Made by a program: the position numbers and the translations under genes. Shown here one piece after another: positions 45,801 to 57,800 of a DNA stretch of 64,000 nt. The stretch is taken from NCBI GenBank assembly GCA_916613615.1, contig OU744723.1, forward strand, positions 69,273,226-69,337,225. The letters are read 5' to 3'. This DNA comes from Steromphala cineraria. Taxonomy: Eukaryota > Mollusca > Gastropoda > Trochida > Trochidae. How positions within the stretch are numbered: the first letter of the stretch is position 1; each line of letters opens with the position of its first letter. The notes beneath the pieces were generated by a model, which worked only from the letters and a program-made list of their open reading frames with translations, had not been told where the DNA came from and searched no databases.

Positions 45801-48800
45801 ACATCGAATTTTAATATCATCTTGAAAATATATGTAATGAATTCTTGGTCAGTTGCGATCAGATTTTCTTATCGTTTTATCAGATAAACGCATTACGAAT
45901 AATGTATCAATACCATGCATTATATTCACGACATGATCTCCCAAAGCACGCACTCAACACGTACTTTACACTCTGATTCGAGGTTAAAAGTGCAAATAGT
46001 TCAATTAAGGCTACATGAAGAGTTTTCTTTCCCAGATGAAGGATTATCAGCAGTCACAGTCGTTATCAATGTCACTGCAGGTATTCTCCTCTTCTTGTTA
46101 TTCATCTAGTTTTTAAATAGATCTTGTTAAAAGATAATGATTTTATACGATCAATAATGATGTCGAGGTGTAAACCTATTCTATATACGAATCTGAGAAA
46201 ATAATATCAACTGGAGAAGAATGACCAAATCAACAACTCAAAGTACCAAAAATTATATTACCTCGATCAAGATACACATTGTATATAACTCAGAATAACA
46301 CTTACCAGGAAGGATATGAAGATCTCTGTTTTTGTTGATATTTTCAGGTAATCTAGCGTCTGATAGTTGCTTGTCTGTGAACTGTTTCCTCATAGTAGAG
46401 AGTATCTAAAGAGGAACATTTATAATTAGTTTTGATTTAAGATAGCACATAAGAGGTTGTCGTTGCATGCATTTTTCATACTAACAAATCGCAGTCCATG
46501 TCCAAATTCTACAAGCTTTGGTGAGAGGCTATGTATGCCTAATCGTATTAATGCATGACTTATTCAATCAAAATGTCTGACTCAGAAGAAAGGACACCGT
46601 TCCTTTTCCAAAGTTTCTAGTATTGTCTGAGCAAAAGCATGTCTTGTAGATTTTATAAGTGAAGTTTTCATTAGTGATCTTCTTCTCTCAGTGGAGTTTT
46701 GAATTTTATGAAGTTGGTTATTTGGTGAAATGGCACATGCCACTGATGTGACACGTGAAATCATTAAGTTTAGGAAATGTAAACCAATCTTCAATCATGT
46801 ATTGCAAACGAAAGAAACTCTGATGTTCATTTAAAAATCGTGTGATGTTTTGATATTATGGACTCGTACTGGCCCAGTGGTCGAAATGTAATCTCTTCTC
46901 TCAACTCGCTATGTTCCATCAAATAGTTAATACAGCACAATACCTCAAACTGTCTTTGGATCTCGCTTTCCTGATCATCTGTGTAGCTGTTCCCTGTACC
47001 GAACTGGAGGTCGAACTCTGTGCACGTGTAGAACGTGTTCCTGCCCTGAACAGCCTCTAGAACCACCTCGTGTAGGAACCCGTACTGGCTCTGTAGCAGT
47101 GGATAGGTTGATGAACCATATAGACAAGGCTTTATATTCATGAACATAACGGTTCGTAAAAATCAATTAAACGAAAGGCTGTTGTTTAAATGTTATGCAA
47201 TAGGCAATGTTAACTTTAACGGCGGGGTAGGGGGTAGTTTAACTCACTAACGTTCCTATTTGTATTGAGTCTTCCATGGTGTAAAAATGGCATTAATCAT
47301 CCAGCCAAATGCAGCCTTTATGAATGTGGCAATATAGACCAGACTTTATATTCATGAATATGTTGCTGGTGTGAATTTATATCATGAAAGGTTTTCGATG
47401 CTATATGCGCAACTGCTCATTATTCCCAATAGGTTAAACCTACTTCAGGCAAAACCTTTTATCCTGAAGCAGGATAGTTGCTGAACACGCTCATTGTGAT
47501 TTCGAGAAGGTTTTGTCTGAAGTTTGGCTTGATATTATTTGTTTTAATGGGACTTATCAAATGGTCATCTTAATATGAATATACAAAGAGTCATCAATCC
47601 TCCACGTACAGCAGTTTGGACCATGTTCATCCTGGCCTTCCTCATCTGGTGTACACAGCTGAACACGTTCACTCTCTTCTCCCTCTCCGCCTCCTCAAAC
47701 AGCAGCTCCAGACCGATGAAGGTTCCTGTTCTTCCAACTCCGGCACTGTCAGAAAACAAGAAAACTTTAAGAGGGTACTAGCGTGTTTCTTATTTCCTGA
47801 TGTTGACTCTCTTAGCCTCACCTACAATGAATAACGACAGGTGCTGTACCCTGCTCAAGGCTTATACTTTTCTAACTTCCGGATCCCCAGCAGTGAACAA
47901 GGGCACGTGCTCGACTCTGCTCTTGACATGGCCTCTCTGAACCTAACCTAGTGTTAAAAGCAACATGTTTGTACCATGCTCAAGATTTATGCTTTTTGAA
48001 TTTCACCTGCAGTGAACAACGACAGGTCCTGTGTCCTGATCCTGATGTAGGTTCCGGAGCTGCTTCCAGAAAGACACAAGGGCAGGAGCTGAGGGGACGT
48101 CATGGTCTGGCCAGGAGGTGAAGTGCAGCTGAGTTACCTCCCTTGATTCTGATGCCTTTGAAGCAGAAAAGAGTTGTTAGAGAACAATAGAAGATGCAGA
48201 ATTTCTGCCTATGAATATAACGATGATAAATATTCCTCATTGGAGAATTTTAGATAGCATCCGTTAATTAACAATATCTATTGGATTGTAAATGATAACT
48301 GAGACCAAATGCAGAGATGCCTTTTCTTGCGTTAAGCTCCATAATGAGACTTCACTGAGATATCCCGTGTACGTCTCATAAAATGAGACAATGGACAAAT
48401 TAGAGAGTGTTTTTCTGCATTCCATTAGTAGCATGTGTTTATCAATACTTATATCTACACTTGGTCAAAGCATGAAGGCAAGGTTACTTAAGTCTTCCAT
48501 TGAACTATATTTTGCTTACTGTGTGCCGTGACAAAATATCACTATTACTGTGTCATGCTCATGAAACTGTATTGAAATAAAAACAAAACAAAAAAACAAA
48601 AAACTTACGTCTCCTGCATGCTTGATCTTGAATGTACGGATAGTATAGTCCCGACGTACAGTCGAGTATTCATGATGCACTCTGATGTGTCCACACTCAA
48701 TGGTCTCCTTGTCATCCGGCCAGTACTGCTCACACTTTTTCTAAAAGAATGATGCAATTAAGAACGTTATGGTTTACCTCGGCTCCTATGGTTTCTTCGT

Positions 48801-51800
48801 CAAGTCTTGCCGTAATGTGGGGAACATGAACAACATAGGGACCGTATAAATAAAGTACACTTTAAAGATCTAGATCGAGGAGGCTCAGTTAGTCACTCGG
48901 CAGCGTGTTTCGACTCTCAGTAACGCCATTTCCGGGAGCATCATATAAATAGACAACATGAAGAATAGTCCCTTGACAGTATTGACAACCACATGAAACT
49001 TTGACATTGTCTGGTGTTTTATCTGCTGAAGAGATTATATGAGTATCACGCAGCAGCCATAAAACATGCGGGTTCCAACTTTAAGGGAACTTTAAGCACA
49101 ATTGTTTTGTCTTCATATACAACATACTCCTTTACTGTAACGTTTACAGTGACTAGTAAACTCTCTGTTGACGAGAACACGAACACAAAGCATTTACCTT
49201 CGTCAGTTCCATAAGTCTGGTAACCATGACGATCTTGGTTACATTCTCCTGCCATACCATACGCCAAAAATCATCGACCGTCACTGGGTTCGGACCTGAA
49301 GTTAAACAACATTAATCCATAGTGATGACGTCACTATATTGTGCTAACAGGTAATCATTTTTTAGGAATCCACTGCTATTTGACTGTCCCGGCTATAAGG
49401 TGTGTTAGGGTTTTACAGACAAACAGTGTCTACCGAATGGTTTCAAGAACGACCAATCTAAAACTGTTTAATTTTGAAAATAAACTTTTGGAAAGGCCTT
49501 GATTCAAGAATCGAACATTCAAACCTGCGAATGATAACACAGCTCTTTTATCCACTAGGCTTTAGGGGGCCCACAGATCTAGAAAGTGTGGTTGTCAATG
49601 TTGGGAATATATGCAAAATGTGAAGTTTTATATTTTGCTAAGTCATTCATTGATTAAGATGGAGAATGCATTCGGCGTCGTAGATTTGTGAACATAATCA
49701 ACTCGCCCCTTCGGGACGCATTGATAATTTTCACGAATCCACTCTTCTTCATGCATTTTCCATTACTTAAGATTGAAAAGGCGATTCCTATGATTGCAGA
49801 TACCCACCGATTTATACAGTATCTATCTGGTCTGGAATTATACACAATTTCAAGAAACAGAACGACTCGTTTCATCAAACATGTGATGTGAGTGTCTATT
49901 TAACTTCCAGTTACATATGCATTAATACGAACGTTGTATATTATATTTTGAAGGATAAATATTTAAAGTTTTATTTGCAAGTTTATTTTCTAATGAATAC
50001 ACTGATGCATAATTTTGTCGTTTATGTTAAGATACTCCAATATCAATTATAGTTTAATAATTTTTTCCATGAAAATGATTTCAACAGCTGTTCAGACAAA
50101 AGTTTAAGCCTTCCTTACACACAATTGTAAAAGACAGTTATATATGAAGATGCTGGATAAAGTTATGCTAAAGTACCTTGAGCCGCTATGAAGTTTTTTG
50201 CGTCTCTGTAACCCTGAAAATAAGCACAAGATCTTAAGACATTAGCTCGAAGACTAAGCTATGACACCTAGCAACCCCTACAGAGTGAAGCAAACTGGAG
50301 GTATCATCATATTATTCATGATTCTTATTCCATATCCGAAGAGCTGTGTACTGTAGGATTGTCAGAATCTTAATGTGAAAATATGGTGACACAAGAAACA
50401 ACTCATCTAACATCGACTTTCGATGCAAAGTTCCTGAAACGTATTGGTACGAATTAAAATTGGCACGATCCGATCAAACAGGAGGCAATGTCGCAACTTC
50501 AAGTAAAAAACAGTCTACTTTACATATTTTATAGAAAAACAAATTTTCTTCACGTTTCAATAAAAAAAATTCACCTCTGAATACTGCACTACCCTATAGG
50601 GATGTCATTGCACTGTGACGTCATCTTGTTTTTGACTGAGAGCACAGTGACGTTGTGTTTATGACGTCAGAGCAGCGAGTTTTGATATATATGTTACCAG
50701 GATATGAAGGTGACAAATTATTTATCATCAAAAATCATTCATAATTACGTTTTTCCTAGGTAAACTCACATAAACGACATCAGCACAGTTTTGAATATCC
50801 ATACACCAACTATAAATATTTGAAAGCTTACATTGATATAACTTGCGTTGATGTAGTCCGAGTCAGCTTCACCATCCGGTGTTAGAACTACCCGGGAATG
50901 GTCGTCTTGGAGAGACAGATAGGAGAATGTGGTTAAATGGAAAGATAAAAACTTGTTAATCGCATACAACATTGAATTTAATAGTTAAAAATATAGCATT
51001 GTGACGTCATTTTGTTTATGACTGAGAGCACAGAGACGTCGTGTTTATGACGTCATAGCAGCGAGGTGAGAAGTTATTTATCATTATCCTGTGTTAGAAC
51101 TACTCGGGATGGTCATCTTGGAGAGACAGATAGGAGAATGTGGTTAAATGAAAAGACGAACCTTGTTTATCATATACAACATTAAATTTAACATTAAACA
51201 TGGACCTTATTCATTATAAAATCGAATATATCTATACAAGAAATATCACCCATACTAAATGACCAATGTGTCTAATTGATAATTTTGAGAATTCAGGAAT
51301 TCTGCTAAGGGCGCCGTAAGGGCGTTTTGTGAAACCAGTGTAACTTTTTCTTAAGGGTACCCTTAGCGTCCTCGTAAATACTAAGGGCGCCCTTAGTAAA
51401 GGGGGCTTTGTGAAAGTGGGCCCAGAACAATACATTAAAAATAATACCGATTGATGGCTTCGCCTACTAGAAGCAAGGTCTATTTGTGAAATTTCAAAAA
51501 TTACCCTAACAAACGATCAAATACTTTAAAAAAAAATTTACTTCAATGTTTCTGTGTTATAACATTCGATAAAACAGCATCAGAGATTTTAACTTTTCAA
51601 CTTTAAGTCAGAATTAGAATAACGTTACAAGGATAGAGCTCCAGGAATCTGTTCTTCTTCTTGTTTTCCGGTTTCTTCCCTTCGTCGTGATCTTCGTAGA
51701 TTCCGTAGGGCAGAAGCTTGAAAAGATAAGGAAATATTCGTAAGTGGTTTCATTTCATACAGTAAAATGCATTTTCATGTAGTTAGTTTTCATCGCAACA

Positions 51801-54800
51801 TCATGTATTCCTTTCTCTGTAAACTGTAGCCGAAACTTTGATTCCGGTTAAAGCATTTATCTGGGATCTTCATCAGTAAATATGAAGATCGATTGCATAT
51901 TTGCAAAACTTCACAGTCTTTCTCAATATATAGAAGATATCTATCTTTTTCTCTTGGCTAATACCATGTTTATCTCATCGAGTGAGGTAGGGAGTTTATA
52001 TTTTCATGAGTGGCACAGCCACGAGTGAAAATCTTTAACTTTTCTCTTACGAGATAGACAGATATTCTATCATTCCTTTCATGAAATCATTCTCATTACC
52101 CCCAAAATGTCAAATTTTATGATGAGCGGCCTCTTGTAAGCGCCCGTAGCCGCTGTTACAGTGTGACGTCATATGAAATTTCGTTAGGTAAGTCATTGTT
52201 TGTCAATGAGGTCAAACTCTTGAATTTGACATCACTCGAGGGATGATATAGTTTATCGCCACTCAGTAGATCTATCACCACTGTAGCCCAAATGAAGGGA
52301 GTGAATTAACTGAAAGATAGAGGATTTCTGTCTTCTCTTGACTAATACCATAATTATCTCATCGAATGGGGTAGTAAGTTTATATTTTCACGTGTGGAGC
52401 AGTCACTTGTGAAATATTTATATATGAGAAAGAGCCCGTCGACGCGGTAACAGTGTGACGTCATATGAGAATTCGTTACGTCAAACCATTGTTTCATGAC
52501 GACAAACTCTTGAATTTTACGTCACTCGAGTGGTGATAAGCTTTAGCTCCACTCATAAGAGTGACGATAAATGTTATCACCACTGTAGCCATAAAGAGGG
52601 TTTATTTCACGGATAGAATAGATAAATCAGAGTATCTCACCATCACTCTGATTTGATTTATGGTAATCTGTTGTGAGTGTAAACATTAATATAGTACTAT
52701 GACAGATGTAGAACTGCTAACATCCAATAGAGCATAAGTATTGTTCACCAAATCCGTCAAAACACTACTAACGCGTAGTACTGTTGTAAAAGAAATAATA
52801 AACTATCAAGCTTAAACTCTGGCGGCGATTGTTGTGTGAACATTTGATTTTTCTTGAAATGAATCGCATAGAATGACTGAGTTGGGTACGTTGGTTTTGA
52901 GAAGCATTCTTTGATTAAATAACATTGACTTGAAAATGATAAGGTATGTTTACTAATCCTATTGAAAATTCATAACAATTATACAAATGACTTTGTTTCA
53001 ATGCCAACAGATGAAAAAGTTGCACTTCATTTGTACCTTGAATTCGTTCTCAAATCCCACGCTGTTCACCCTGTCTTTGATGTACTGTGCAAGTTTAGGC
53101 AGAGTTATTGGTGCTGGTATGACGCTGTAGTATTCGTTACCGTCGCCAGAGGGCTCTGCTATTTTGACTTCCGGTTTTTCTTCAACAGGTGTTTCTTGCT
53201 TCTTTTTAGCAGCTTTATCTGCCTTTTGTTCTGGTTGTGTATTTGATGGACATTCCTTTGACTCTTTTTTGGATTTTGGACTTTTCCTCGGAACTTCGGC
53301 ACTGTTTGGTGTGTCAGTTTTTTGTTTGGTGACCTGTATTTGGACAGCTGGATCTATTACAAAGTAAAAACAATAATATGCCAGTTTTAAAAGAATTAAA
53401 CAATGAAGGTAAAATATCTTCTTTTTCATCCCTCAATATGTAGTCATAGTACCGATACCATTTATAAAACTTATCCAACTCATTTTATATTTTATATTTT
53501 GTTGTGATTCACGAAGGAGTGCATTCGTCGTACGATTGTCCATATATTACGATAATTGTACGATATATGTGCACCTCTGTAAAATGCTACAAAAATTGGA
53601 AAATGGACTTTTAGAATTAATTAGATTTAAACCCATTCAATTTATTTAACTTAGTAAAGCTAATTCGAGTACTTGAACTTCTTAAGCCTTGTTTTATTGA
53701 TTTAAACGTCTTTACTTTTGAGTGTGAATTTGAGAAAGGCAGAGTGCCTTTAGAAAGTTAAGGTATTGACTGTAATGTATCTGTGTAGCCACAACTAGTA
53801 TTAAGGTATCTATCAACTCTCATACATATGTCAAGTAGAAAAGTATGACATATTTTATTGTACAAAACTCTCTACTATTAATCAACAGAAACTCCATTTG
53901 AAATGATAAAGATAATTGATACATCTTTACCTGATATATTGATGAAAGAGGTGTCTTTTTGGTTTTCATCTCTGTTTGACACCGTCGTCTTGGGTTTCCT
54001 TTGAAGACGCCTCCTACAATAATGAATAACCCAAATTGATGTAACCAAAACAGTCATGAAATAGAGGATGTATTTTGCTTGAATTACCACTAATGTCATC
54101 TTTATAGAACATATAGAAATATTTTTTCGATGAGGTTATAATTAGGATTATATGTTCAGATGGATTACCTCTTCAAGAAGACTATGGCAACGATGATGCT
54201 GATAATGATAACAATAGCTGCAGCAACTCCTCCTGCCATTGGAACCATATCTGGACTTTCTCCTGCAATCACATAAATATGAAAATGGTACAGAACAAAA
54301 TGGTTGATATTTACACAGAAATATATATATATGTGTATGGTCGAACCACGATGACAAGTGCTTCCTTTGTCCTGGTAATAAATAATACTATTTGCTCTTA
54401 TAAAGGTTCAATTGATTCACTTGTTTTCTTTATAAGACTGAACTTTCGTCCCAATTATCGATTTCTTATTAAAGAAATTATGAATAATGTACAATCTTTA
54501 TAATTTCACAGTATTAACTTAGTTATTACAAATGTTGTTGAAACGTCTAAAGGGAGTGGTTGACTTATAAAATTGTTGGATAACCCTTGCCTAGCATACA
54601 GATTGATGTAAACAGTCATATATTGAATACATACGCCGTTGAAACGTTTACATACTTAAATCTAGGTGAAAAAAGCCTTTAATCAACCGCTAAACTCGAC
54701 TTTAATAAGTTCAATTGTTTAAAGATGTTTCAACAAAATATGAACTGTGCTTGTTTTTTTACATTTCCCTAATGAATACCTTTACTTAGCTTTTCTTTAG

Positions 54801-57800
54801 CATCGCGAAATTAACGGTTTACACATACACCTGGGCTAGGGGCTTTTATCATTGTTTTTATCTGAAATACCGCCTCAAATAATTTCTTAATTACCATTGA
54901 TGTGGATATCTTTGTTACAACAAACGCTTGATATTTTAAATCGTCAATTGACCTATCTAAATGAATGGTTAACATTTTCTGAAAATCGTTAATTGTTGGT
55001 TTTATTCCTGTGATTTTGTTACGATAAATGTATAGATCACAAGGCAATGATTATTTTTATGACGTCATAAAAGGGGGTGTGACCAGTCATGCATTCACTT
55101 GTCGCCAGATAGATCTAAGCTGCCCACTAATAGTGGCATTCCCAACGGCTTTAATTACCAATCTGAACATATTTGATTAGTGATCTTTGACGCACTATAT
55201 AGAATATTTCAATCAGGCATTTATATATTGCAAAGAAAATAGTAAAATATGTTTGTGAATATGTAAACTTATAGATAATTTACTGAATAACATAGTTCAA
55301 ATTTACAGTTTCCAATTACTGTTGATATTGTGGAAAGAAATGTCAACTTGGGTGATTTTTGTTGGCGACGACTAAGGGTGATTAGCTAGCACTAGTGATT
55401 TTTTTACCTTACTCATACACCCAATGATGCAGAAAACGATTTTTAAAGATATCTTATCAACTTTTGAGATTTCAATAAAATATTCTTCGAATACGAATGT
55501 AAGGTAAATAAATAATTGTATATAATACGCCTTGTTAAACTTGAATTCGTGACGCATCAAAACGCATCGTTTCACTCTCGAACCTCTTCTCTTTAATGAA
55601 AGAGCAAAACGACAATTTTTTATTTTTTTTAAACCATTTTGTTCTAAAACGTGAACAATAATTTTTGATAAAATATTAACGATAGTTGGCTCCTGAGGGT
55701 ATCGTGTAGATTGATATTATCTGTATCAACCCAACGTGGGACAGACATTTGGTTTCAAGATTGTGACGTTTCTTTTGAATGAATTGAGAGAACGTATCAA
55801 GGTCTTAGTAAACCTACGAGTCTGACAGAGTCCGTCTGTGAAGCCGGCGAGACAGCCACGTGGACAGGTCCCGTCTCTACTGCAGGTAACATTGTCTGCA
55901 CACTGGCCGCAGGTTGACTCGCAGTCTGGTCCGTACCTTCCTGGGATACAGTCTGTAAGTGAACAATAAAGTGTCTGTAGGTGAACATAATTAGTGGTCT
56001 GTAGGTGAATAATATAGTGTCTGTAGGTGAACATAACTAGCAATCTGTAGGTGAATAGTATCCAACAGTATGTTGGTGAACAATATCAAGCAGTCTGGTC
56101 CGTACCTTCCTGGGATACAGTCTGAAAGTGAACAATACCTAGCCGTGTGTAGGTGAACATAACTAGCAATCTGTAGGTGAACAATATCCAACAGTATGTT
56201 GGTGAACAATATCTAGCAGTCTGGTCCGTACCTTCCTTGGATACAGTCTGTTGGATAACATAACTAGCAGTCTGTAGGGGAACAATACTAGCAATCTGCA
56301 GGTGAACAATATCCAGCATCTTCAAAGTGAACAAAATCTAGCAGTCTGTTGGTGAGCACATAACAATTCAATAAGAAAACAGTGCATAAACCTCTCACCG
56401 TCACACACTGGAGGTTTGAACCCAGAACTGCAACCATTGTGACAAACCCCTGTTGTCTTGTTGCATGGAGAGTCTTCCAGACATCGTCCACACGTACTGT
56501 TGCAGTTCTCCCCGTACATACCGTCTACACACTCTGTGAGAAATAATACCGTCATGAAAGAAACGCAAGAGATAGGTATCGATGCCTTATTTCAGAGAGA
56601 AAATAGCATTTTGAGAGAATTACTAATCACTTTAAAATGGTCACGTGATAAAACAATTTTCCTTTTCTAAACATGTCTAAAACGACAAAAATATTTGGAA
56701 AAGCATGACCATCAACAAAAATAATAATCTAAATGTAGCGATGCGCATACTTTAGATACAAGATTATTTCTTGATACAGCACAACCCAGTCTATAGCTTG
56801 ACGTTTTGTCTCTCCATTTCGGAATTTGTAACATAACCAATTGAAATACTATCGTTCTAAGACAGAAACCATAAGACGATTGAGCTGACGTTTCCTCTTA
56901 CCTTCAGTAGCACTCGGATATAACATTTATTATATACTCATGTAATCTTATGATAGTAATACAAGGGTGCAATACGGAATACGTCTTCAAATTCCGTATT
57001 GCACTCCAGAATCCGTATTGCACGCATGCTGGTTCTACTTTTTTAAGCTTCGGCAATTCTCGGAATTTTCCGCAAGTAACAATTATTTTTCTAATCAAAA
57101 CATCAAAATTAATGTATCTCAATGCATTGGTGAAAACCTACTTTTTGATATGACATTGACGAATACAATAGTGCGAAACTAGAGTTATCATAAGTAAAGA
57201 AACTGCAAAACACTTTGAAAAAGGAAATCCTAAACAAAACTCCGAGAACATCGCCAGCGACGCTTCGCCCTTTTGACGTCATAGCCGACAACGATTATGA
57301 CGTCATTTCCATGGTGACGTCGTTTGAAAGAATCACGTCGCTCGGAATCCTGAACGTACGTTTATCATATTCAGAACTTTATAAATTATTACTAAGGATT
57401 AACTTTTATCACTTTATTTTGTTTTCACACTTGAGAAAATTGCCTCTTACGTTTAACTTCGCAAAGTAATGAGAAAATAAAAAGATAATTGAGGTATCAA
57501 ATCATCAGTCGAGCGTGTTGTAGGTAATCGCCTTGTTCGCATTTTGTATCAATGCGCAATGCTAGGTTTATGTAAACAGTTCAAAATTACTGTTAAAAGG
57601 GTTAACAAGAGAGTATATAATAAATACAGAACGCCATACGTGTGCATTTGGGTCGTCTGTATTGAACTCGAAGATGTCATGGACGCGGAGAAACAACTCG
57701 TTCTTCGAACTCGTTGTTCCTCCGCCTCCATGACATCTACTCGTTCAATACAAACGACCCAAATGCACACGTATGACGTTCTGTATATGTATTTGTAATA

